Shown here one piece after another: positions 1-9,022 of a stretch of DNA of 64,000 nucleotides (positions within the stretch are counted from its first letter, which is position 1; each line of letters starts with the position of its first letter). The notes beneath the pieces were generated by a model. The model made no database searches and was not told the DNA's origin. It saw only the letters and a list, made by a program, of their open reading frames with translations. The DNA comes from Duganella aquatilis (GTDB lineage: Bacteria; Pseudomonadota; Gammaproteobacteria; Burkholderiales; Burkholderiaceae_D), in NCBI RefSeq assembly GCF_009674565.1, contig NZ_WKJL01000001.1, positions 682,001-746,000 on the forward strand. The letters run 5' to 3'. The position numbers were made by a program, and so were the translations under genes.

Positions 1-81
1 ACAGTTCAAACTATACCCCTCTTTATGTTGCAGTGCAATACCGTAGAATTACGTTGTTATTTTAGTCATCTTCGAAAAAGC

Positions 82-1443
<1,362 letters not shown>

Positions 1444-1473
1444 AGACAACCCTCCTGGCGCGTTTTGTTAGCA

Positions 1474-1494
1474 GCACAAACTATATCGGATTAG
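1474..1494 (-). promoter_or_regulatory. Putative -10 region upstream of the hybrid kinase
   Basis: On the minus strand this reads CTAAT-CC-GATATAGT-TTGTGC. TATAGT is one base from the sigma70 -10 consensus and lies about 40 nt before the GTG start. An almost identical block precedes the phasin gene (25964-25985). No convincing -35 is seen. Confidence 0.35.
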
Positions 1495-1498
1495 CCCC

Positions 1499-2239
1499 TC
1501 AAGGGGAAGTTTCCTGTCCCTGGAAGGCGCGCGCGCGCCAGGTCAGCACCAGGGTGTCGCGGTGGCCGTGTTGCCCCAGCGGCTGGATCGGAGTGGATTC
1601 ATGAATGACAGTTGCGTCATCCAGCAGCAGCATGGTCCACGGCGCGGTCATGGTGAAGCGCTTGCCGTTCGGGCCATCGGCCTCGAACACGCGGGTTTCG
1701 CCGCCCTTGATGCCGTCGCGCGCGATCAGGATCACGGCGACGAAATCGACGCCGTCACGGTGCGCGCCTTCCGGCGTCGGGCGGCCGATGCCGTCGGTGG
1801 TGTCGATGCGGAACTGGTGCGCCTCCACGTACCACGGCGCGTCCGTGCCGCGCGCCTGGCTGCAGACCTGGCCGATGGCGGTGATCAGCGCCGGCCAGGC
1901 CGGCTGCGTGACGGTGGCCGGCAGCACCGGCTCGAACAGGCGGTTCATGCCGCCGTGCAGGGCGTTGTATTCCAACGGCTGCCAGTGCGCGCGGTGCGGG
2001 GTCTGCGCCAGGTGGCTGCCTTCCTGGATGAAGCAGGAATGGCGGCGGCGGCGATAGCGGCCGCCGTCCTTCAGGTATTTGTCCGGTTCCAGTCCGTTCC
2101 AGCTGGGGATCAGGGCGTCGAGCGCGGCCAGCGGCAGGCCGGCCAGCGCCGCCACGTCCTGCGGTTGCAGCAGCGCGTAGCCGTCGTCGCGCAGCGCCGC
2201 GACGGCGTCGGCCAGCGGTGTGAAAATAGGCGTCGTCAT
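1499..2239 (-). CDS. 2OG-Fe(II) dioxygenase family protein (PF10014-like)
   Basis: A 246-aa cytoplasmic protein that looks like the 2OG-Fe_Oxy_2 family, whose characterised members hydroxylate free amino acids such as isoleucine. The visible iron ligands are H and D in EGAHRDGVDF, the distal H in VIHESTPI, and a downstream arginine in GHRDTLVLTWRA that would hold 2-oxoglutarate. The start is 4 nt after the ohrR stop, so the two genes are very likely cotranscribed and this enzyme should fall under OhrR control. The substrate cannot be told from sequence. Its pairing with a peroxide sensor, rather than with ohr, is unusual. Confidence 0.85.
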   Translation of the reverse strand: MTTPIFTPLADAVAALRDDGYALLQPQDVAALAGLPLAALDALIPSWNGLEPDKYLKDGGRYRRRRHSCFIQEGSHLAQTPHRAHWQPLEYNALHGGMNRLFEPVLPATVTQPAWPALITAIGQVCSQARGTDAPWYVEAHQFRIDTTDGIGRPTPEGAHRDGVDFVAVILIARDGIKGGETRVFEADGPNGKRFTMTAPWTMLLLDDATVIHESTPIQPLGQHGHRDTLVLTWRARAFQGQETSP

Positions 2240-2243
2240 GGGC

Positions 2244-2702
2244 TTAAGCGGCGGAGGCCATCAGGCTGGAACGCAGTTCGTCGAGCTGTTGTTTCATGCC
2301 CACGACCTGGTCCAGCGTGCAGTGCGTGGCTTGCAGGATGGAGGGCGGCAGCTTGGCCGCCTCGTGGCGCAGGGCGTCGCCGTGCGGCGTCAGCTTGATG
2401 ATGACCTGGCGTTCGTCGTTGGCGGCGCGGGTGCGCGTCAGCAGCTCGGCCGCTTCCATGCGCTTGAGCAGCGGCGTCAGCGTGGCCGAGTCGAGGAACA
2501 GGCGTTCGCCCACTTCCGACACGGTCAGTTCGTTTTTCTCCCACAGCACCATCATCACGAGGTACTGGGAGTAGGTCAGGCCGAGGCTGCGCAGCAGTTT
2601 GCGGTACAGCTTGCTCATCGCCAGGGAAGTCGAATACAGGGCGAAGCACAGTTGCTGGTCCAGCTGCGGGACGGCGGAGTTGGGGGGTGTTTGCGTTTCC
2701 AT
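2244..2702 (-). CDS. ohrR: Organic hydroperoxide resistance regulator OhrR (2-Cys, MarR family)
   Basis: A 152-aa winged-helix repressor matching the 2-Cys OhrR class. The peroxidatic cysteine is C19 in [11 protein letters not shown], the resolving cysteine is C128, and tyrosines Y33 and Y44 sit where OhrR holds its sensing-pocket tyrosines. The wing helix [14 protein letters not shown] and the turn [11 protein letters not shown] are diagnostic. Family knowledge: lipid or organic hydroperoxides oxidise the first cysteine and release DNA. Here the gene heads a pair with a 2OG-Fe dioxygenase, and no ohr peroxidase is visible nearby. The promoter sits so close that the transcript may be leaderless. 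Confidence 0.92.
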   Translation of the reverse strand: METQTPPNSAVPQLDQQLCFALYSTSLAMSKLYRKLLRSLGLTYSQYLVMMVLWEKNELTVSEVGERLFLDSATLTPLLKRMEAAELLTRTRAANDERQVIIKLTPHGDALRHEAAKLPPSILQATHCTLDQVVGMKQQLDELRSSLMASAA

Positions 2703-2708
2703 GTTCCC

Positions 2709-2737
2709 AGTATAGGTAGCGCACTATATAATTGCAA
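2709..2737 (-). promoter_or_regulatory. ohrR promoter, probably giving a leaderless mRNA
   Basis: Minus strand: TTGCAA (2732-2737), a 17-nt spacer, then TATACT (2709-2714). Only 6 nt (GGGAAC) separate the -10 from the ATG, so the usual start point falls on or next to the A of ATG. The AT-rich stretch TTGCAATTATATAG over the -35 and spacer is a plausible OhrR binding site for autoregulation (inference). Confidence 0.6.
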
Positions 2738-2817
2738 GCTCGCCGGGGAAAAATAGTTTTTGCAGGCAAATCCGCTCGGTTATGATGATGGAAAGAATTT
2801 TCAGGGAGCAGCGGCAG

Positions 2818-3903
2818 ATGAATGTCAAAAAGGCCATCGTACTGATCGTCGATGAAGCTACGGACAACCTGATCCACATGAACGGCATGCTGGAAGATCA
2901 GTACGAAGTCCGGCTGGCCAACAGCGGCCGCGCCGCGCTGGACATCATGCAGCACGTGCCGCGCCCGCACCTGGTGGTGGTGGACGCCGACCTGGCCAAC
3001 ATCGACGGCTACAGCGTGTGCCAGCAGCTCAAGTCCAGCCCCGACACCGCCGAAATCCCGGTCATCCTGCTGCAGCGCGATTCCGACGAGCCGCGCGCCT
3101 TCGAACACTGCGCCGCCGACGTGGTGGCCAAGCCGGTCAACGGCGCCGTGCTGCGCGCCCGCGTGGACACCCACCTGCAGCTGCGCCATTCGCGCGAACT
3201 GCTCAAGCAGCAGCGCAACCTGCTGGAACACGTGGTGGAGGAAGTCACGGCGGAACTGAGCCAGATGCTGGACGCCATGATCTGGGCGCTGGCGTCGCTG
3301 GCCGAAACGCGCGAATACGAAACCGCCAACCACCTGCGCCGCGTGCAGCACTATGTGGCGGCGCTGGCGCGCCAGCTGCAGACGCACAAGCGCTTCGAGG
3401 AGGAACTGAGCGAGGCGAATATCAAGGCGCTGTTCAAGGCGGCGCCGCTGCACGACATCGGCAAGGTGTCGATTCCGGATGCGATCCTCCTCAAGCCGGA
3501 CCGCCTGACCGACGCAGAATTCGAGATCATGAAGCAGCACACGGTGTACGGCCGCGACGCCATCCGCAACGTCGAGAACGCGCTGGGCTACACCAACACC
3601 TTCCTGCGCTATGCGCGCGAAATCGCCTACTCGCACCAGGAGAAGTACGACGGCTCCGGCTATCCGCAGGGGCTGGCGGGCGACGCGATTCCGATGTCGG
3701 CGCGGCTGATGGCGGTGGCTGACGTGTATGACGCGCTGATTTCCAAGCGCGTCTACAAGCCGGCCTTCACCCACGAAACCGCGATGGAGATGATACGGCA
3801 GGGCAGCGGCGAGCACTTCGACCCGGACGTGGTCGACGCGATGCTGACGGTGGAGGAGGAGTTCATGGCCATCGCCAACCGCTACGGCGATCCGGTCAGC
3901 TGA
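2818..3903 (+). CDS. Response regulator with HD-GYP c-di-GMP phosphodiesterase domain (RpfG-like)
   Basis: A 361-aa cytoplasmic protein. An N-terminal receiver domain (about residues 5-120) carries the phosphoacceptor aspartate in LVVVDADLANIDG and the lysine in VVAKPV. The C-terminal HD-GYP domain has the HD pair at residues 212-213 (LHDIGKVSIPD), then HQEKYDGSGYP (GYP near 281-283), so the metal-site residues look intact. HD-GYP enzymes hydrolyse c-di-GMP. The ATG at 2818 is preferred because AGGGAG lies 9 nt upstream; an ATG at 2782 lacks a ribosome site. The CHASE kinase starts 2 nt after the stop, so it is the likely phosphodonor. Confidence 0.9.
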   Translation: MNVKKAIVLIVDEATDNLIHMNGMLEDQYEVRLANSGRAALDIMQHVPRPHLVVVDADLANIDGYSVCQQLKSSPDTAEIPVILLQRDSDEPRAFEHCAADVVAKPVNGAVLRARVDTHLQLRHSRELLKQQRNLLEHVVEEVTAELSQMLDAMIWALASLAETREYETANHLRRVQHYVAALARQLQTHKRFEEELSEANIKALFKAAPLHDIGKVSIPDAILLKPDRLTDAEFEIMKQHTVYGRDAIRNVENALGYTNTFLRYAREIAYSHQEKYDGSGYPQGLAGDAIPMSARLMAVADVYDALISKRVYKPAFTHETAMEMIRQGSGEHFDPDVVDAMLTVEEEFMAIANRYGDPVS

Positions 3904-3905
3904 CC

Positions 3906-5816
3906 ATGCGCGGGCGCGGCTACCTGGCTTTCTTTGTCGGGATATGCCTGACAGCCTGGACCTGCTATTTTGTGATGGAAGAGCAGCAGAAGCTGCAAGT
4001 GCAAGCCGGCTTCCAGCGCGACACCGAGAAGGTGGCGCGCGACACGCAAACCCGCCTGCAAATCTACTTCGACACGCTGCACGCCATGAAGGGCGTGTAC
4101 GCCGTCAACGACCGCATCGACCGGCTGCAATTCCACCGCTTCGTCAACGAACTGAAAATCGACAAGCGCTATCCGGGCTACCAGGCATTGCAATTCGTGC
4201 GGCCGGTGCCGGAGGCCGAGCTGGCGGCGTTTGTGGAGGGCGTCAAGCGCGACGGCTATCCGGCCTTTCATGTGCACCCGGCCGCGCGCCGTCCGCTGCA
4301 CTACATCATCGAATACACCGAACCGCTGAAGGGCAACGAGAACGCCTTCGGCCTCGACCTGGCGGCGCTGCCGCCGCACCTGAAGGCGCTGGACATGGGG
4401 CGCGACAGCGGCGAGGTTGTCGCCACCGAGCGCATCACGCTGGTGCAGGACGCCACCGGCGAACCGGGCTTCGTGGCGCGCGCGCCGGTGTACCACAACG
4501 ACATGCCGCTGGAGACCACGGCGCAGCGGCGCGAGGCGCTGGCCGGCTTTGTGGCGATTGTGTTCCGCGTGAATGCGCTGATGCGCGAGGTGGTCGATCC
4601 GGCGCTGCTGGCGCATCTGCACGTGCGCATCGAGGATGGCGGCTTCCAGCAGGGGAGCACGCCGCCGCCCGGCGTCGATACGCTGCTGTACGACAGCGAC
4701 GTCAAGGTGGAGACGCACCAGCAGCGCGCCGACAACGTGCCGGGGCTGACGGCGCAGACCGTGCTGCCGGTGGGGCAGCGCAACTGGATCCTCAAGTTTG
4801 AAGGCCGTTCCGGCACACGCTACGGCCGCTCGCAGCTGCCGGTGGTGCTGATTGGCCTGGCGGGCATCATCATCAGCGCGCTGATCGCGGCGCTGCTGGT
4901 GGTGAACCGGCGCGAGTCGGATACGCGGCAGGGACTGGAAGTCAGCATGAAGGAACTGGAACGGCAGAAGAGCAACGTCGAGCAGGCCCGCAACGATCTG
5001 TCGCGCGTGGTGGCGACGTTGCGGCAGGCGCAGACCAATCTGCAAACCTCGGAAAAGATGGCGTCGCTCGGCGCGCTGGTGGCCGGCGTGGCGCACGAGC
5101 TGAATACGCCGATCGGCAACAGCCTGCTGACCGCCACCGCGCTGGCGGACATGGTGCGCGACTTCGAACGGCAGATGAAGGAAGGCGGCGGCTTGAAGCG
5201 CTCGGCGCTGGAGGCGCACCTGTGCGATGCGCGCAAGGCCTGCGACATCATGGCCCATTCGCTGACGCGGGCGGCGGATCTGATCACGTCGTTCAAGCAG
5301 GTGGCGGTGGACCAGGCCAGCGGCCAGCGCCGCCGCTTCCGGCTGGACGAGGTGCTGCACGATACGCTGTCCACCTATGCGGCCCAGCTGCGGCGGGCGT
5401 CCTGCTCGGTGACGGTGGATGTGCCGGCGGACCTGGTGTTCGATTCGTATCCGGGCAGCTTGAGCCAGGTGCTCAACAACCTGATCGGCAACGCGCTGCT
5501 GCACGGCTTCGACGGCCGCGAGAGCGGCGTGCTGGCGATCAGCGCGCGGCGCGAGGGGCGCGACCTGGTGGTGCTGCAATTGAAGGACAACTGCATCGGC
5601 ATGACCGACGTCGTGCTGCATAAAATATTCGATCCCTTCTTCACCACCAAGATGGGACAGGGCGGTTCAGGACTGGGGATGAATATCGTTTATAACATTG
5701 TGACCGGCGTGTTGAGGGGAACCATCCGCGTGGAGTCGGTGGCGGCGGCGGGCACCAGCGTGCTGCTGGTGCTGCCGCTGTCGCCGGCGCCGGAAGAGGA
5801 AACGGTTCAGGCGTAG
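3906..5816 (+). CDS. CHASE-domain sensor histidine kinase
   Basis: A 636-aa inner-membrane kinase. An N-terminal membrane helix (about 5-23) precedes a periplasmic CHASE sensor (about 60-290), and a second helix (LIGLAGIIISALIAALLVV) begins near 314. A coiled coil then leads to a HisKA-type H-box (VAGVAHELNTPIGNS) and an HATPase domain ending in FDPFFTTKMGQGGSGLGMNIVYN. The G1 box reads KDNCIGM: the first glycine of the usual DxGxG is C563. It is cotranscribed with the HD-GYP regulator (2-nt gap), suggesting that the pair controls c-di-GMP. The last 10 bp overlap the convergent isomerase gene. Confidence 0.88.
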   Translation: MRGRGYLAFFVGICLTAWTCYFVMEEQQKLQVQAGFQRDTEKVARDTQTRLQIYFDTLHAMKGVYAVNDRIDRLQFHRFVNELKIDKRYPGYQALQFVRPVPEAELAAFVEGVKRDGYPAFHVHPAARRPLHYIIEYTEPLKGNENAFGLDLAALPPHLKALDMGRDSGEVVATERITLVQDATGEPGFVARAPVYHNDMPLETTAQRREALAGFVAIVFRVNALMREVVDPALLAHLHVRIEDGGFQQGSTPPPGVDTLLYDSDVKVETHQQRADNVPGLTAQTVLPVGQRNWILKFEGRSGTRYGRSQLPVVLIGLAGIIISALIAALLVVNRRESDTRQGLEVSMKELERQKSNVEQARNDLSRVVATLRQAQTNLQTSEKMASLGALVAGVAHELNTPIGNSLLTATALADMVRDFERQMKEGGGLKRSALEAHLCDARKACDIMAHSLTRAADLITSFKQVAVDQASGQRRRFRLDEVLHDTLSTYAAQLRRASCSVTVDVPADLVFDSYPGSLSQVLNNLIGNALLHGFDGRESGVLAISARREGRDLVVLQLKDNCIGMTDVVLHKIFDPFFTTKMGQGGSGLGMNIVYNIVTGVLRGTIRVESVAAAGTSVLLVLPLSPAPEEETVQA

Positions 5817-6622
5817 CGCTGACGCAGCAGCTGCAGCATCGCCACGTTCAGCTCCCACGCGTTCGAGACTTCCTTCTGCGTGTAGGGCAGCGTTTGCGTG
5901 TACGGCACCGGGCCGAATTCCGGCGTCAGCGTCATGCGCTCGGCGCCGGCCGCCCGCCGCAGGCGGATTACCTCATCCCACCACGACAGGTGCGCTTCCA
6001 GCGCGGCCTGCGATTCCGGCGCGCGGAAGTCGGCCACCTGCGGACCTTGCGCGTGGCCGACGCGGGCGTGGATGTGGCGCACGTGCGGCAGGGTTTGCGC
6101 CAGCGTCTCCGGCTGGTCTTCCAGCAGCGACTCGCAGGCGCAGCACCAGTGCGACAGGTCGGCGGTCAGTTGCAGGTCCGGCAGCTGGTGCAGATACGGC
6201 AGCAACAGCATCGGGTGGCCGCTGAAGCGGCTGCGGTGGATCTCGTGCACGATCGCCACGCCGTGCTGGCGCGAGATGTCGGCGGCGAGGTCCAGCAGTT
6301 CGCGGTTCTGCGCCGGCGTGAAGTAGTCCTTGCCGGTGTGCGAGTTGACGTGCAGCGGCCTGGCGGCGCAGGCGTTGTGCAGCAGTTCGGCCAGCGCGGC
6401 CTTGTGCGGTTCAAACGTTGGATGGAACACCGTCTCCCACTGGGCGACGATCAGGCCCAGGCCGGCGTCGGCGATCTGGCGGGTCCAGTCGTCGCGTTCG
6501 GCGGCGTCCAGCGGCAGCGACATCTCGATGCCGTCGAAACCGGCGGCCTTGACGCGCTCGATGAACACCGGCGCTGGCAGCTCGTTGTTGCCCCACTGGG
6601 CGGCGAAGATCTCAATCCGCAT
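5807..6622 (-). CDS. Sugar phosphate isomerase/epimerase-like TIM-barrel protein
   Basis: A 271-aa protein of the AP-endonuclease-2/xylose isomerase-like TIM-barrel family. Metal-site residues are visible along the barrel: E in GIEMSLPL, H in VNSHTGKDY, E and H in VHEIHRSRF, D and H in TADLSHWC, H in HIHARVGH and E in LTPEFGP. The ATG at 6622 overlaps the upstream PhyH stop by one base (TAATG), indicating translational coupling. It is paired with a dioxygenase and divergent from a LysR gene. The substrate is unknown; catabolism of a sugar or polyol derivative is a guess. Confidence 0.8.
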   Translation of the reverse strand: MRIEIFAAQWGNNELPAPVFIERVKAAGFDGIEMSLPLDAAERDDWTRQIADAGLGLIVAQWETVFHPTFEPHKAALAELLHNACAARPLHVNSHTGKDYFTPAQNRELLDLAADISRQHGVAIVHEIHRSRFSGHPMLLLPYLHQLPDLQLTADLSHWCCACESLLEDQPETLAQTLPHVRHIHARVGHAQGPQVADFRAPESQAALEAHLSWWDEVIRLRRAAGAERMTLTPEFGPVPYTQTLPYTQKEVSNAWELNVAMLQLLRQRYA

Positions 6623-7461
6623 TACAGGAAGCCTCGCGCCGGCAGCTTGTCGTCGCGCTGGATCCAGTTCTGCGGCGAGTAGCTGGTGGCGCCGTCGGTC
6701 ACGTGCAGCGTGTAGGCGTGGCGCGAGACCGCCGAGCGGTTCGGCGCGCTGTAGTGCGGCAGCAGGCCGTGGAAGCACACCAGGCTGCCGGCCTTGCATT
6801 CCAGCGGCACGGCGGTGCTGTTGTCGGGCCAGGCCATGTCGCTGAGTTTTTCCATGCGCACGTCGTCGCCGTTGCGCAGGAAGCGTTCGCGCATCGGGCC
6901 GCGATGGCCGCCCGGTTCGGCCCACATGCAGCCGTTGTCCAGCGTGGCGTCTTCCAGCGCGAACCAGAAGGTGGTGACGCTGACCGGATCGGTGTCGAAG
7001 TAGGTGGCGTCCTGGTGCCAGCGCACTTCGCCGCCGATGCCCGGCTGCTTGAAGATGTACATCGATTGCCAGACCTTGGGATCGGACAGGCCCAGTTCGC
7101 GCGCCAGTTCTTCCAGGCGGGCGTCGGCGGTGAAGGCGCGGAAGGCCGGGTCGAGGTCGTGCATGGCGTGGCCGATCTTGTTGATCGACAGCGACTTGGC
7201 CTGCTTCAGCTGGCCGTCGGCGCCGAAGGCTTCCTCTTCAAAGAAGCAGCGCACGGTGTTGTCCGAGCCGAGGAAGTAGTCGTCGGTGGTTTTTTCCTGC
7301 TCGATGGTGCTGAAGATGCCGGATTGGGCCGCCGGATCGAAATCGTTGACAATCTCCGCAGCGCGGGCGCGCAGGGCGGCAATTGCTTCCGGGCTTTTGA
7401 AGCCGGGGATGACGATGAAGCCATCGCGTTGATATTGTTGTTTTTGGGATTCTGTCAGCAT
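6622..7461 (-). CDS. Phytanoyl-CoA dioxygenase (PhyH) family protein
   Basis: A 279-aa 2-oxoglutarate/iron oxygenase of the PhyH family. The N-terminus (QRDGFIVIPGF) and the iron-binding HQDATYFDTDP (HxD) are typical, the distal histidine lies near LLPHYSAPNRS, and the following SRHAYTLHV supplies the 2OG arginine. The ATG at 7461 is favoured because GGAG lies 6 nt upstream; an ATG at 7473 is in frame but has no ribosome site. It is coupled to the isomerase gene and divergent from a LysR regulator across about 110 bp, which probably controls both. The substrate is not predictable. Confidence 0.85.
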   Translation of the reverse strand: MLTESQKQQYQRDGFIVIPGFKSPEAIAALRARAAEIVNDFDPAAQSGIFSTIEQEKTTDDYFLGSDNTVRCFFEEEAFGADGQLKQAKSLSINKIGHAMHDLDPAFRAFTADARLEELARELGLSDPKVWQSMYIFKQPGIGGEVRWHQDATYFDTDPVSVTTFWFALEDATLDNGCMWAEPGGHRGPMRERFLRNGDDVRMEKLSDMAWPDNSTAVPLECKAGSLVCFHGLLPHYSAPNRSAVSRHAYTLHVTDGATSYSPQNWIQRDDKLPARGFL

Positions 7462-7542
7462 GTCTGGCTCCATGGCGGGATATTTGATTCATCGCATTTT
7501 ACGGACATGGCGCGTCCATCACAATCCGCAAAAGGTTGACAC

Positions 7543-7565
7543 ATTGTCGCCAAAGTGGAGACAAT
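7543..7565. promoter_or_regulatory. Perfect dyad between PhyH and LysR genes, probable LysR operator
   Basis: ATTGTC, 11 nt, GACAAT: perfect 6-bp arms in the divergent intergenic space. The right arm ends 6 nt before the LysR ATG (7572), and a TTGACA at 7536-7541 touches the left arm. Position and geometry fit an autoregulatory LysR-family site. Confidence 0.5.
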
Positions 7566-7571
7566 CAAGCC

Positions 7572-8504
7572 ATGGACCAATTACGGGCGATGGAAATATT
7601 TGTCGAGGTGGCAAGGCTGCGCAGCTTCAGCGAGGCCGGCCGCCGGCTGGGCCTGACGCGCGCCATGGTCAGCAAGCACATCCTGCAGCTGGAAGAAAAG
7701 CTCGGCGCGCGGCTGCTGCACCGCTCCACGCGCGAGGTCAGCCTGACCGACGTCGGCCAGGCCTACCTGACGCCGTGCATGGCGACGGTGGCGCAGGCGC
7801 AGGAAGCGGCGCGGGTGGTGGCGCAGAGCGGCGACGATCTGGCCGGGCCGTTGCGGATACAGGCGCCGTCGAGCTTCGGCAGCGCGTGGCTGGCCGCCGC
7901 GCTGGCGCGCTTCGCGCTGCTGCATCCCTTGCTGGAGCCGATGCTGTTCGTGGACGACGCGCTGCTCGATCCGATCGAGCACGGCTTCGATTTGACGATA
8001 CGGGTGGGCGGCATACCGGACGTGCATGCGCTGGCGATGCGGCCGCTGGCGCCGTGTCGCGGCGTGCTGTGCGCCTCGCCGTCGTATCTGGCGCGGCACG
8101 GCATGCCGGCCACGCCGCAGGATCTGCAACAGCACCGCTGCCTGCACTTCAGCCACCTGACCGACGGCACGCAATGGCACTTCACGCGCGGCGACGAGCA
8201 GCAGACGGTGCGCGTCCCCGCCGCCTTCACGGCCAACAACGGCCTGGTGCTGCAACAGGCCGCGCAGCAGGGCCTGGGCATCGTCTACAACACCACCTTC
8301 CTGGCCTGGCGCAGCCTGATGGAAGGCACGCTGGTGCCGGTGCTGAGCGACTGGGAACTGCCGCTCAACCACCTTAGCGCCCTCTATCCCGCCAGCCGCC
8401 AGCCATCTCCCAAAGTGCGCGCCCTGATCGATTTCCTGGTCGCCGAATATCACCCGGTTCCGCCATGGGACCGCGAACTACAAACCTCCGGCATATTGCT
8501 CTAA
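7572..8504 (+). CDS. LysR-family transcriptional regulator
   Basis: A 310-aa regulator. The N-terminal winged helix (MDQLRAMEIFVEVARLRSF, SEAGRRLGLTRAMVSKHILQLEEKLG) is followed by a periplasmic-binding-like effector domain (about 90-295). It resembles the large subgroup near AaeR/DmlR. The ATG at 7572 gives the standard LysR N-terminus, while an upstream TTG at 7536 would add an unrelated dozen residues. It is divergent from the PhyH-isomerase pair, with a dyad just upstream of its own start, suggesting control of the pair and of itself. The effector is unknown. Confidence 0.9.
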   Translation: MDQLRAMEIFVEVARLRSFSEAGRRLGLTRAMVSKHILQLEEKLGARLLHRSTREVSLTDVGQAYLTPCMATVAQAQEAARVVAQSGDDLAGPLRIQAPSSFGSAWLAAALARFALLHPLLEPMLFVDDALLDPIEHGFDLTIRVGGIPDVHALAMRPLAPCRGVLCASPSYLARHGMPATPQDLQQHRCLHFSHLTDGTQWHFTRGDEQQTVRVPAAFTANNGLVLQQAAQQGLGIVYNTTFLAWRSLMEGTLVPVLSDWELPLNHLSALYPASRQPSPKVRALIDFLVAEYHPVPPWDRELQTSGILL

Positions 8505-8542
8505 GCACGTGAGAATTTGCGTATTTTTGCGATTGAGCAAGG

Positions 8543-8551
8543 TGTTATCCT
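8543..8551 (+). promoter_or_regulatory. Extended -10 promoter of small gene 8584
   Basis: TGtTATCCT, an extended -10 with no good -35. The preceding block (8508-8545: CACG, GAATTTG, ATTTTT, GCAA in that order) resembles the sequence upstream of the small gene at 12565. Confidence 0.45.
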
Positions 8552-8583
8552 GATCGCCAACATTTCCACACTTGGCGGATACC

Positions 8584-8835
8584 ATGCATTTCTGGCAGTG
8601 GCTTAACTTTATCATCGTGCTTCTCGTCTTCGGGGCGTACCTCGTGGGTAAGTTGCGGCTGGTCGCATTGCGTCGGGCGGGCCGCTATCCGATGCCGGGG
8701 CAAGCCGTCATGGCTGATGTGGAGCGTTTGCTGAAAAGCGGTGAGCGAAGCTGGGCCATACGCTGCTATTGCGAGATTCATGCTTGCAGTCTCCGGCAGG
8801 CGAGGGATGCGGTAGCGGCATTGGTCAAACAATAG
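8584..8835 (+). CDS. Small membrane protein with L7/L12 C-terminal-like motif
   Basis: An 83-aa protein. A single N-terminal membrane helix (about residues 3-22, LNFIIVLLVFGAYLV) is followed by a basic stretch and a C-terminal segment, VERLLKSGERSWAIRCYCEIHACSLRQARDAV in two pieces. The spacing of this segment resembles the C-terminal fold of ribosomal protein L7/L12 (hydrophobic-xx-L-x(3)-K/R-x-AI...Y...LxxAxxAV). Small membrane proteins with such tails are widespread but poorly characterised. The ATG at 8584 places the helix at the N-terminus; an upstream TTG is less likely. It is followed 22 nt later by a second small gene. Confidence 0.65.
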   Translation: MHFWQWLNFIIVLLVFGAYLVGKLRLVALRRAGRYPMPGQAVMADVERLLKSGERSWAIRCYCEIHACSLRQARDAVAALVKQ

Positions 8836-8857
8836 AAAGTATTGAAGGTCAGAAGCC

Positions 8858-9022
8858 ATGGAAAAAATAGTCACGTTGTGGCGCCGTCTGACTTGGCATG
8901 CTCGTTACCTGATCAGTGGTCGGATCAGACCGGACCCCGGCGTGACTCATGAGTTTGAGCTGGTCGCAAATTTCGCGGAAGCGCAGTCCGCCATGGCGGA
9001 GAGGTACTTCTATGTGCAGTAG
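8858..9022 (+). CDS. Hypothetical 54-aa protein
   Basis: A short frame from ATG to TAG encoding a basic N-terminus (MEKIVTLWRRLTWHARYL) and an acidic, alanine-rich C-terminus (HEFELVANFAEAQSAMAERY). A GAAGG-type ribosome site precedes it, and it starts 22 nt after the small membrane protein, so it could be the second gene of a two-gene unit. No family is recognised, and at this length it could still be chance. Confidence 0.4.
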   Translation: MEKIVTLWRRLTWHARYLISGRIRPDPGVTHEFELVANFAEAQSAMAERYFYVQ

